Source: Alloprevotella rava (GTDB lineage Bacteria; Bacteroidota; Bacteroidia; Bacteroidales; Bacteroidaceae). From it: 64,000 nt of DNA. Shown here one piece after another: positions 34,570 through 42,054 of the stretch. Numbering within the stretch: the stretch's first letter is position 1; the number at the start of each line of letters is the position of its first letter. The position numbers and the translations under genes are program-made. The notes under the pieces are model-generated. The model searched no databases. It had not been told where the DNA came from and worked only from the letters and a program-made list of their open reading frames with translations. Location of the stretch: NCBI RefSeq assembly GCF_014195585.1, contig NZ_JACICA010000002.1, positions 1-64,000 of the forward strand, in the 5' to 3' direction.

Positions 34570-35892
34570 ATGACTGAAGATATTCAACACAAGGAAAATA
34601 ATCTGATTGATATGGGACTGCCCAGCACCTCTCCTGCGATAATAAAAGTTATCGGTGTCGGAGGCGGTGGCGGCAACGCAGTGAACCACATGTACCGTGA
34701 AGGCATTCACGACGTAAACTTTGTGCTCTGCAACACTGACAGTAAGGCGCTCTGCGACTCTCCCGTCCCCATGCGCTTGCAGTTGGGTAAGGAAGGGCTC
34801 GGAGCGGGCAACCGCCCAGAGCGTGCTCGTGCAGCAGCCGAAGAGAGCGTGGAAGACATACGCCGAATGCTCGACGATGGCACCAAGATGGTGTTCATCA
34901 CCGCTGGCATGGGTGGCGGCACAGGTACGGGCGCTGCGCCTGTCATTGCTCGCGAGGCAAAGGACATGGGAATACTCACGGTGGGCATCGTCACTATTCC
35001 GTTCCGCTTTGAAGGTAACAAGAAAATCGATCAAGCCCTCGACGGCGTTGATGAGATCAGTAAGCACGTGGACGCCTTGCTCGTAATCAACAACGAACGC
35101 CTCCGCGAAATCTATCCCGACCTCAACGTACTGAGCGCCTTTGAGCGCGCCGACAACACCCTGTCGGTAGCAGCCCGCTCGATTGCCGAAATCATCACCA
35201 TGCACGGCATCATCAATCTCGACTTCCGAGATGTCTGCACCGTGCTCAAAGATGGCGGTGTTGCTATTATGTCTACAGGCTTCGGCGAAGGAGAAAACCG
35301 TGTAACGAAAGCTATCGAGAACGCGCTCAACTCTCCGCTGCTCAACAACACCGATATTTTCCACTCAAAGAAAGTGCTCTTGTCCATTTCCTTCTGCGCC
35401 GAAAAGGAAGGCGACACGCTCATGATGGAAGAGATGAACGAGGTACACGAGTTTATGTCGAAGTTCCACGACGATGTAGAAACGAAGTGGGGACTTTCCA
35501 CTAACGAAGCACTCGGCAAGCAAGTCAAGATCACCATCTTGGCTACAGGCTTCGGTATGCGCGATATTCCAGGTATGCAGGAGAAGATGGATGCCGAAGA
35601 AGAACAGCGTCGTATCAACGAAGCCGAAAAGGCAGAGGAATACGAAGACCGTCGCAACAAGTACTACGGTACGGACGAGAAGAAATCAGGGCAACGCCGC
35701 AAACCACGCATCTATCTCTTTAACCTCGAAGACCTCGACAACGAAGAAATCATATCAATGGTCGAACTCACGCCCACGTTCAAACGCTCCAAGGAAACGC
35801 TCAAGGAAATCAACACCAAGGCTTTGGGAGTAATGGCTATTGAGCCCGAATCGGCTAATTTAGATCCAGGCGCATCTATTAGTTTCGTATAA
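34570..35892 (+). CDS. ftsZ: Cell division GTPase FtsZ, first copy
   Basis: Tubulin-like GTPase of 440 residues that forms the division ring. IIKVIGVGGGGGNAVNHMY (T1) at about 18, the tubulin signature GGGTGTGAAPVIAREAK at about 116, RFEGNKKIDQALDG and the catalytic T7 loop NLDFRDV (Asn, Asp, Asp kept) at about 215 indicate a functional GTPase. The core ends near 330, followed by a charged linker (EEEQRRINEAEKAEEYEDRR) and a tail whose FtsA-binding-like peptide reads LTPTFKRSKETLKE, then about 30 more residues. It has one extra residue in the GKEGLGAG turn relative to the second copy. It overlaps no neighbour. Confidence 0.95.
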   Translation: MTEDIQHKENNLIDMGLPSTSPAIIKVIGVGGGGGNAVNHMYREGIHDVNFVLCNTDSKALCDSPVPMRLQLGKEGLGAGNRPERARAAAEESVEDIRRMLDDGTKMVFITAGMGGGTGTGAAPVIAREAKDMGILTVGIVTIPFRFEGNKKIDQALDGVDEISKHVDALLVINNERLREIYPDLNVLSAFERADNTLSVAARSIAEIITMHGIINLDFRDVCTVLKDGGVAIMSTGFGEGENRVTKAIENALNSPLLNNTDIFHSKKVLLSISFCAEKEGDTLMMEEMNEVHEFMSKFHDDVETKWGLSTNEALGKQVKITILATGFGMRDIPGMQEKMDAEEEQRRINEAEKAEEYEDRRNKYYGTDEKKSGQRRKPRIYLFNLEDLDNEEIISMVELTPTFKRSKETLKEINTKALGVMAIEPESANLDPGASISFV

Positions 35893-35923
35893 AACATCTC
35901 GACAAACAAGAACAATCCTCATA

Positions 35924-35979
35924 GGGAGAAGCCTCGTCTTCTCTCTTTCTGATATTTAGCGCCGGGCTTCATGCCCGGC
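35924..35979 (+). terminator. Two hairpins between the ftsZ genes
   Basis: A GAGAAG/CTTCTC stem (35926-35942 core) is followed by TTTCT and resembles a terminator. GCCGGGC (35961-35967) pairs with GCCCGGC (35973-35979). Together they could partly uncouple the second ftsZ from the first. Confidence 0.5.
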
Positions 35980-36017
35980 CCTTTCCTACTGCCCCACTCA
36001 TTCATAAACATCCATAC

Positions 36018-37373
36018 ATGTCCGATACAGCAAACAATAACATAGAAAAACTGCAAAACAATGAGTCCTTCCTCGGAGAGTTAACGCTCGAACAGCCGCA
36101 GGACGGACTCATCATAAACCTGAAAAACGCCAACGACCCTTCTATCATCAAGGTCATTGGCGTAGGTGGAGGTGGAGGCAATGCCGTTGCCAATATGTAC
36201 CGCGAAGGAATCCATGATGTCAACTTCCTTGTTTGCAACACTGATCGTAAAGCGTTGGACTCTTCGCCTGTCCCCGAACGCCTCCAATTAGGCCCTGGAC
36301 TCGGTGCGGGCGGAAAACCTGAAAAAGGGCGCGAACTGGCAGAAGCAAGCCTTGAAGCCATCAACAAAGCCTTGGACAAGAATACCCACATGGTATTTAT
36401 CACCGCGGGCATGGGCGGCGGAACAGGCACAGGAGCTTCGCCCATCATTGCGCGTGAGGCTCGAGCACGCGGCATCCTCACTGTCGGCATCGTCACCATT
36501 CCTTTCCTCTTCGAGATGCAGCGCCAAATCGATAAAGCCTTAGACGGTGTCGATGCGCTGGCTAATGAAGTCGATGCACTGTTAGTAGTCAATAATGAGC
36601 GGCTCAAAGATATCTATTCCGACCTCTCTGTTATCAATGGGTTTAAGAAGGCCGACGAAACCCTCTCTACGGCCGTCCGCTCCATTGTTGAGATGATATC
36701 CATGCACGGCATTGAGAACATCGACTTTAGAGATGTCGAGATGGTTCTGCGCGATGGCGGAGTGGCTATTATGTCTAATGGATACGGCCGCGGCCAAAAC
36801 CGACTGACCAAAGCCATTGATGAAGCGCTCCATTCCCCCTTGCTCAACAACAACGACATCTTCAAAGCCACGCGCTTCTTGATGTGTATCAGTTTCAACC
36901 CTGACGAAACTAAGGGGCTGCAGATGGAAGAGCTCAACGAAGTAACGGAATTTATGAACAAATTCCGTCCGGATGTGGAAACAAAATGGGGACTTGAAAC
37001 CAATCCCGAACTCGACGACAAAGTAAAAGTCACCATAGTTGCTTCCGGCTTTGGCTTCGACAACAACCAACCAGAAATTATCGAAAACGGCGTACTCACC
37101 GAAATTGAGGAACGCAGAAAAGAACGCCGTGAACGCATCTACGGCACGACCAAAGGGCAGAAGAAACAAATCATACCACACAACTATATATTCTCAACCG
37201 ACGACCTCGACAACGAAGACCTGGTGATGGAACTTGATGCCATACCCGCCTATAAGCGCACACGCGAACAGCTCAAGCAGATTGAGAGTCATGTCATCCC
37301 CGAAACGGCCACCACCATCGATCTCAGTGAGCCCTACCGCCCTGAACATACCATTGACTTCACAGATCTATAA
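36018..37373 (+). CDS. ftsZ: Cell division GTPase FtsZ, second tandem copy
   Basis: A complete second FtsZ of 451 residues, by eye about 60% identical to the first in the GTPase core. T1 is IIKVIGVGGGGGNAVANMY at about 37; GGGTGTGASPIIAREAR at about 134; T7 loop NIDFRDV at about 234 with the same Asn/Asp/Asp. It has an N-terminal extension of about 20 residues over the first copy. The tail contains the more canonical peptide AIPAYKRTREQLKQ and ends EHTIDFTDL. Both copies have all GTP-binding residues, so neither looks like a relic. It lies 125 bp after the first copy and 21 bp before yqeY. Confidence 0.94.
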   Translation: MSDTANNNIEKLQNNESFLGELTLEQPQDGLIINLKNANDPSIIKVIGVGGGGGNAVANMYREGIHDVNFLVCNTDRKALDSSPVPERLQLGPGLGAGGKPEKGRELAEASLEAINKALDKNTHMVFITAGMGGGTGTGASPIIAREARARGILTVGIVTIPFLFEMQRQIDKALDGVDALANEVDALLVVNNERLKDIYSDLSVINGFKKADETLSTAVRSIVEMISMHGIENIDFRDVEMVLRDGGVAIMSNGYGRGQNRLTKAIDEALHSPLLNNNDIFKATRFLMCISFNPDETKGLQMEELNEVTEFMNKFRPDVETKWGLETNPELDDKVKVTIVASGFGFDNNQPEIIENGVLTEIEERRKERRERIYGTTKGQKKQIIPHNYIFSTDDLDNEDLVMELDAIPAYKRTREQLKQIESHVIPETATTIDLSEPYRPEHTIDFTDL

Positions 37374-37394
37374 ACACTACAATACTTATATATT

Positions 37395-37841
37395 ATGTTA
37401 TTCGACCAAATAAGCAAAGACATCATGACAGCCATGAAGTCGCGCGACAAAGTACGCACCGAGGCACTGCGCATGATCAAAAAGAACTTCATCGAAGCTA
37501 AAACTGCTCCGGGCTCTAATGGAGAACTCACCGATGAGCAGGCAATCAAGATTATCGCCAAAATGGCAAAATCTGGTCACGACCAAGCCAAATTCTTCAC
37601 GGATAATAACCGCCCCGACTTGGCTGAAGCGGAGGAACAGCAGGCTAAAATCTATGATGAATACCTGCCGCAGCAACTCTCGCCCGAAGAACTGGAAAAA
37701 GAAGTGCGTGCTATCATCGCCGAAGTAGGTGCTACCAGCATGAAAGAAATGGGCAAAGTGATGGGTACAGCCACTAAACGCCTCGCTGGAAAAGCCGACG
37801 GCGGCGCCATCTCAGCCCTCGTACGCCAACTGCTGGGATAA
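37395..37841 (+). CDS. yqeY: GatB/YqeY-family protein
   Basis: A 148-residue protein of the YqeY family, related to the tRNA-binding C-terminal domain of GatB. The all-helical sequence carries the family signatures MKSRDKVRTEALRMIKKNF, QAIKIIAKMAKSGHDQA, YLPQQLSPEELEKEV and GKVMGTATKRLAGKADGGAIS. Its role is not settled. In Bacteroidales it usually follows ftsZ, so its position marks the end of the ancestral cluster and shows that the extra ftsZ was inserted between known neighbours. Confidence 0.9.
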   Translation: MLFDQISKDIMTAMKSRDKVRTEALRMIKKNFIEAKTAPGSNGELTDEQAIKIIAKMAKSGHDQAKFFTDNNRPDLAEAEEQQAKIYDEYLPQQLSPEELEKEVRAIIAEVGATSMKEMGKVMGTATKRLAGKADGGAISALVRQLLG

Positions 37842-37964
37842 ATCCCTATAAAGGAATGAACCATGCTTGTGATTTTTAATAAATAACTAACATATAGTTA
37901 GTCGAACCTTAAATAGTAGTTTAATCTCTGTAATTCAGTAAAATACCTCTCTAAATCCTTTGCC

Positions 37965-38010
37965 AAATCTGCAAGTTTTGTTATCTTTCGGGAACAAAAC
38001 TTGCAGATTT
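37965..38010 (+). promoter_or_regulatory. Perfect 18-bp hairpin ending one base before the transposase start codon
   Basis: AAATCTGCAAGTTTTGTT (37965-37982) pairs exactly with AACAAAACTTGCAGATTT (37993-38010) around a 10-base loop. The transposase ATG begins at 38012. In an RNA read through from upstream it would hide the ribosome landing site, a device known from IS10/IS50-type elements to block expression from outside transcription. Confidence 0.6.
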
Positions 38011-38011
38011 T

Positions 38012-39331
38012 ATGATTACAAAGCCTCATAGCACCCCATCATTCTTCAGCAGTCTATCCGACATGCTGAACCAATCGCACCCCCTCTACAAACTAGCCGA
38101 TAAGATAGATTGGGCAAAATTTGACACAGCCTTCGCTCCTCTGTATTCTCAGAATAATGGTCGCCCTGCTAAACCCATTCGTCTGATGTGTGGCTTGTTG
38201 ATTCTCAAACACCTTCGTAATCTCTCAGATGAATCCGTTGTGGAGCAATGGAGTGAAAATGCTTATTACCAATACTTTTGTGGTATGCAAGAGTTCATTC
38301 CAAATGCACCCTGTGCTTCTTCTGAATTGGTACACTTTCGCAATCGCATTGGAGAAAAGGGTGTAGAACTCATTTTCCAAGAAAGCATTCGGGTCAATAA
38401 CGAAGAAGATGATGGGCATCATCATGACACGGCTTTTATTGATTCGACCGTTCAAGAGAAGAATATCACTTACCCTACAGATGCCAAGTTGCATAAAAAG
38501 ATTGTCCATAAGGTTCTGTACATCGTCCACAAATTAGAGTTACCACTTCGCCAAAGCTATACTTTTGTTCTCAAGCGCATTTATCGAGACCTGCGTTTCC
38601 GCAATCATCCCAAGAATCGCCAAAAAGCAGTTAGAGCAGATAGGAAATTGCGCACCATAGCAGGGCGATTAGTCCGAGAGCTCAAGCGCAATCTAGGAGT
38701 GCATTCTCTTTACACTGAGCTGATTGAGAGATTTGAGGCGATTCTAGCCCAACGGCGTCATAGTGGGAAAAAGATTTATTCTATTCACGAGCCAGAGGTG
38801 CAATGCATCAGCAAGGGTAAAGAACATAAGAAGTACGAATTTGGCAACAAGGTATCCATCATCCGCTCGGCTACGGGGATTATTCTTGGCGCACAATCTC
38901 TTCGTAATGAGTATGATGGACATACGATAGAAGCCTCGTTAGCACAAGTTGAACGCCTGACACAGAGAAAGATCAAAATACTGGCAGGCGACAGGGGTTA
39001 TCGGGGGAAGAAAGAGGTTAATGGCACTCAGATTTTAATACCAGATGTTCCCAAACCCTCAGACAGCAGGTATCAGAAGCGGAAGAAACACAAACTATTC
39101 TGCAAGCGAGCAGGCATAGAACCCACCATCGGACACATGAAATCAGATCATCGCTTAGGTCGCAACTTTTACAAGGGATTAGCAGGGGATGCTGTGAACA
39201 TACTATTGGCAGCCGCTGCTTACAACGTCAAAAGAGCCATGAGAGCTCTTTTGAACCTGCTCAAAAGAATAAGCGAAATGCTAAGCGAGAGGGCATCCAT
39301 GAATGACTTCTCACTTAGCAACGCTTTTTAA
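38012..39331 (+). CDS. IS5-family DDE transposase
   Basis: 439 residues. The N-terminal DUF772-type region (PLYKLADKIDWAKFDTAFAP, GRPAKPIRLMCGLLILKHL, ENAYYQYFCGM) is followed by the DDE catalytic domain: first Asp in TAFIDSTVQEKNITYPTD near 147, second in ILAGDRGYRGKKE near 325, and Glu in GIEPTIGHMKSDHRLGRN near 370. The frame is intact, so the element may be active. Start ATG 38012 lies directly behind a strong hairpin. Confidence 0.9.
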   Translation: MITKPHSTPSFFSSLSDMLNQSHPLYKLADKIDWAKFDTAFAPLYSQNNGRPAKPIRLMCGLLILKHLRNLSDESVVEQWSENAYYQYFCGMQEFIPNAPCASSELVHFRNRIGEKGVELIFQESIRVNNEEDDGHHHDTAFIDSTVQEKNITYPTDAKLHKKIVHKVLYIVHKLELPLRQSYTFVLKRIYRDLRFRNHPKNRQKAVRADRKLRTIAGRLVRELKRNLGVHSLYTELIERFEAILAQRRHSGKKIYSIHEPEVQCISKGKEHKKYEFGNKVSIIRSATGIILGAQSLRNEYDGHTIEASLAQVERLTQRKIKILAGDRGYRGKKEVNGTQILIPDVPKPSDSRYQKRKKHKLFCKRAGIEPTIGHMKSDHRLGRNFYKGLAGDAVNILLAAAAYNVKRAMRALLNLLKRISEMLSERASMNDFSLSNAF

Positions 39332-39373
39332 GCGATGACTAAATACGAATAATTTTAAAAGAAAGTGTTAATT

Positions 39374-40276
39374 ATGAATATACTTGAAACTAACCATCTC
39401 ACTTTTAACTACAGAAATCATTCTGTATTAGAAGACATTAACTTGAAGATTCCAGAAGGTTCCATTTATGGATACTTAGGCAAGAATGGAGAGGGTAAAT
39501 CAACAACGATAAAGATTCTTTTAGGATTGGAGCAAACTAAAATAAATACGGTATTTTTCAATAAAAAAGAATTTCATTCCAACAGATTGCATATCCTTCA
39601 AAATATAGGATGCTTGATTGAACATCCATTCTTCTATGCAGATTTGAGTGCCTATGAGAATCTAAACTATTTGGATATACTATATCATTGTGGACAAAAA
39701 CGCATTCAAGAGGTTCTAGAGCTTGTGAATTTGACTAAAGATAAAGACAAAAAAGTTAGAAAATATTCTACAGGAATGAAACAACGCTTGGGAATTGCGA
39801 TGGCAATGTTTCATAATCCTAAATTACTCATTCTTGACGAACCACTCAATGGACTAGATCCTCAAGGTGTTTTTGAAATGAGAGAGCTAATGCTCAAACT
39901 TAAAAGTAAAGGAAAAACTATTTTCATTTCAGGACATATCTTAGCTGAAATGGAGAAAATATGCACACACATCGGAATATTAAATAATAAAAGATTATTG
40001 TTTCAAGGAGAAATTAATAGTCTACTCAATCAGAAAAAGCAATCTTATTTAATACATACGGACCAACCGGAACGATGCATGAAGATATGTAAAGAACACT
40101 TGATTCCCACAAAAAGGATCTCTGATGGAACGCTTATTATAGAAATAGAGCAAGATGGTTCCTTTGACAGTTTTAAAAAATTAATGCAACAAAACCACAT
40201 TCAAATTTTATTTGCAGATACATACCAAGAAAATTTGGAGTCTGTATTCCTTCATCTAATAAAAACCGACTTATGA
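39374..40276 (+). CDS. ABC transporter ATP-binding protein (ABC-2 type)
   Basis: A 300-residue ATPase of the drug/bacteriocin-resistance ABC-2 group (BcrA-like). Walker A GKNGEGKSTT near 38, signature YSTGMKQRLG near 135, Walker B LLILDEPLNGLDPQG near 153, switch His in FISGHILAEME. ATG 39374 is preferred to a GTG nine bases earlier. The DNA is much richer in A/T than the mur-fts cluster before it, which points to horizontal transfer. It overlaps the permease gene by four bases. Confidence 0.88.
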   Translation: MNILETNHLTFNYRNHSVLEDINLKIPEGSIYGYLGKNGEGKSTTIKILLGLEQTKINTVFFNKKEFHSNRLHILQNIGCLIEHPFFYADLSAYENLNYLDILYHCGQKRIQEVLELVNLTKDKDKKVRKYSTGMKQRLGIAMAMFHNPKLLILDEPLNGLDPQGVFEMRELMLKLKSKGKTIFISGHILAEMEKICTHIGILNNKRLLFQGEINSLLNQKKQSYLIHTDQPERCMKICKEHLIPTKRISDGTLIIEIEQDGSFDSFKKLMQQNHIQILFADTYQENLESVFLHLIKTDL

Positions 40277-41049
40277 AACCTATATCGTTCTTTACTATTC
40301 TTAAAAGTGAACACTATAAATTAAGATTTAATATTGCCATTTGGCTCTTCTTGTTATTTCCTTTGTTCATGACTTTATGCATTGATATATATGTTTTGTT
40401 TAAACATGCTGATGCTGTCAATAATCCAACAATAACTTTTGATTATAATCCTTGGGTATGGGTATTGGGTAGATACATCTTCGACTTCTATGCTCTGCTT
40501 TATCCAATTCTTGCAGCCATTTTGAGTTATTCTTTATGCGATGTAGAATATAAGAATTATGGATTTAGACTTCTTTTTACAAGACCAATTAGCAAGCTGA
40601 CAATTTATTCGAGCAAAATGGTCTTCCTTTTAGAGATTAACTTTATTTCTTTCCTCATAGGTTATCTTGCTTTCCTTCTGTCTGGTTTTGCTCTGGATAA
40701 GTTATTACCTGGATATGAATTTTCCAGTTATAATGTTAATAACCTAACAGCTTTTTATTTCTCATATTTGTTTATAGCACTTTCTGCTGTTTCAATTATG
40801 CAATATTATCTTAGTTTGATCTTTAAGAGTTTTGTCTTACCTATCGGGTTTGCTGGTTTCATGACGATCTTTGGGGTTATTGCTCAAAATAAAGATTATA
40901 TCTATCTTATACCCTATGGTACAGTGTGGAGATTAAACTATAGTTTTTATAGTGGAATAATAGACTTTTCGAAAGGCGAATACTTAAACATATCCTGTGT
41001 GCTATTCTTTATCATTATTTCATTTTTTGTGTTTATAAGGAAAAAATAG
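40273..41049 (+). CDS. ABC-2 type permease
   Basis: A 258-residue integral membrane protein with six hydrophobic segments (IAIWLFLLFPLFMTLCIDIYV, DFYALLYPILAAILSYSLC, FISFLIGYLAFLLSGFAL, AFYFSYLFIALSAVSIMQYY, VLPIGFAGFMTIFGVIAQ, ISCVLFFIIISFFVFI), the pattern of LanE/G or BcrB-like exporters. Its ATG overlaps the ATPase stop. It probably pairs with that ATPase in removing an antimicrobial peptide or similar molecule; no precursor peptide or immunity gene is seen nearby. Confidence 0.85.
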   Translation: MKPISFFTILKSEHYKLRFNIAIWLFLLFPLFMTLCIDIYVLFKHADAVNNPTITFDYNPWVWVLGRYIFDFYALLYPILAAILSYSLCDVEYKNYGFRLLFTRPISKLTIYSSKMVFLLEINFISFLIGYLAFLLSGFALDKLLPGYEFSSYNVNNLTAFYFSYLFIALSAVSIMQYYLSLIFKSFVLPIGFAGFMTIFGVIAQNKDYIYLIPYGTVWRLNYSFYSGIIDFSKGEYLNISCVLFFIIISFFVFIRKK

Positions 41050-41241
41050 TTAGCAACACCTACTTTGTAAAAGGCACCAAAGGTATGATCTAAAGTATTT
41101 CACATCAAAGTACAATTAACCCGAAGAAGATAGAGATAATTGTCAATATATAGAAATCGATAAATAAATCACCTTATCGATACGGAACGAGAAATTCGCC
41201 ACATCGATTCGAGTATTGTAAAATTGCTAAAATAAAGAAGT

Positions 41242-42054
41242 ATGAGAATAATAATGTCAATAGTCTTGGCGTTTATCGCCATGTTAGCCCCCGCACAGGA
41301 GGTGAAGATGAAGCCGCTCGCCCCCATTGAAGTTGAGGTAAGTTACGAGCTGGATCAATTATGCGATTATTCCCAACAAGTAGGTGAAAGTGATTGGCGT
41401 GAGAAATCAACATTGCTACTTGAGATCGGAAAAGGAATGGTACATAGCTATGTTGTAGAGGAACATCATAAGCTGATAGACCAATTCGTCATGCAACGCA
41501 GCAAAAACAGATGGAGAGTCACTCTTTTTAATGTTCATGCTTTGGTGGGCGAAACGTTTATGGCATATCCAAAAGTGGGAGAGTTGACTCAGGTCGTCAA
41601 TTTAGATGCCGCAGGCGTGTTTCAATATGTTGAGGACATTCCGGACTTCAAGTGGAAAATACTCTCCAAGTCTAAAGTCATTATGGGCTACAACTGTCAA
41701 TGTGCCACAACCACGTTTAGAGGACGTGACTATGAGGCTTGGTTTACAGCTGATATCCCACTGAGCTGTGGCCCATGGAAGTTCCATGGGTTGCCTGGAC
41801 TCATTCTTGAAGTGGCAGACGTTAAGAACGAGTTCCACTTCACAGTCAATGGTATTAGTCAGATAAAGGGGGAAAAAAATATCGAGATGTTCGATGAAAA
41901 GATACGTAGCATCAAACGTAGTCGTGCTCTCAAAATGGAAACCTTATTGCATAAAAACCATGGTGCTTACGCAGCCGACTATGGCATTAACTATCGTCTG
42001 GGCGATGGCATGGAAAATGAAGAACAACCCTATTATCCTATAGAATTGGAATGA
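41242..42054 (+). CDS. GLPGLI-family secreted protein
   Basis: A 270-residue exported protein named for its conserved motif, here in GPWKFHGLPGLILEVAD near residue 180; C-x-C in NCQCATTTFRGRDYEAWFT precedes it. Signal peptide MRIIMSIVLAFIAMLAPAQ. The family (TIGR01200) is widespread in Bacteroidetes, of unknown function, and is often paired with an outer-membrane beta-barrel protein, as here: its stop overlaps the start of that gene. The 192 bp before it show no clear feature. Confidence 0.88.
   Translation: MRIIMSIVLAFIAMLAPAQEVKMKPLAPIEVEVSYELDQLCDYSQQVGESDWREKSTLLLEIGKGMVHSYVVEEHHKLIDQFVMQRSKNRWRVTLFNVHALVGETFMAYPKVGELTQVVNLDAAGVFQYVEDIPDFKWKILSKSKVIMGYNCQCATTTFRGRDYEAWFTADIPLSCGPWKFHGLPGLILEVADVKNEFHFTVNGISQIKGEKNIEMFDEKIRSIKRSRALKMETLLHKNHGAYAADYGINYRLGDGMENEEQPYYPIELE

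Larger units (their letters stand above)
37898..39342 (+). mobile_element. IS5-like insertion sequence
   Basis: About 1.45 kb around one DDE transposase. Candidate imperfect terminal repeats are TTAGTCGAACCTTAAATAG (37898-37916) and, inverted, CTTTTTAAGCGATGACTAA (39324-39342), which match at 14 of 19 positions; the right one overlaps the stop codon. A clear target duplication is not seen. It sits between yqeY and an AT-rich ABC operon, at the left edge of the accessory block. Confidence 0.5.

Noticed and set aside
39374-41049. Complete lantibiotic or bacteriocin gene cluster around the ABC exporter
   Set aside because: No precursor peptide, modification enzyme, peptidase-ABC protein or immunity gene is seen; only the exporter pair is supported.
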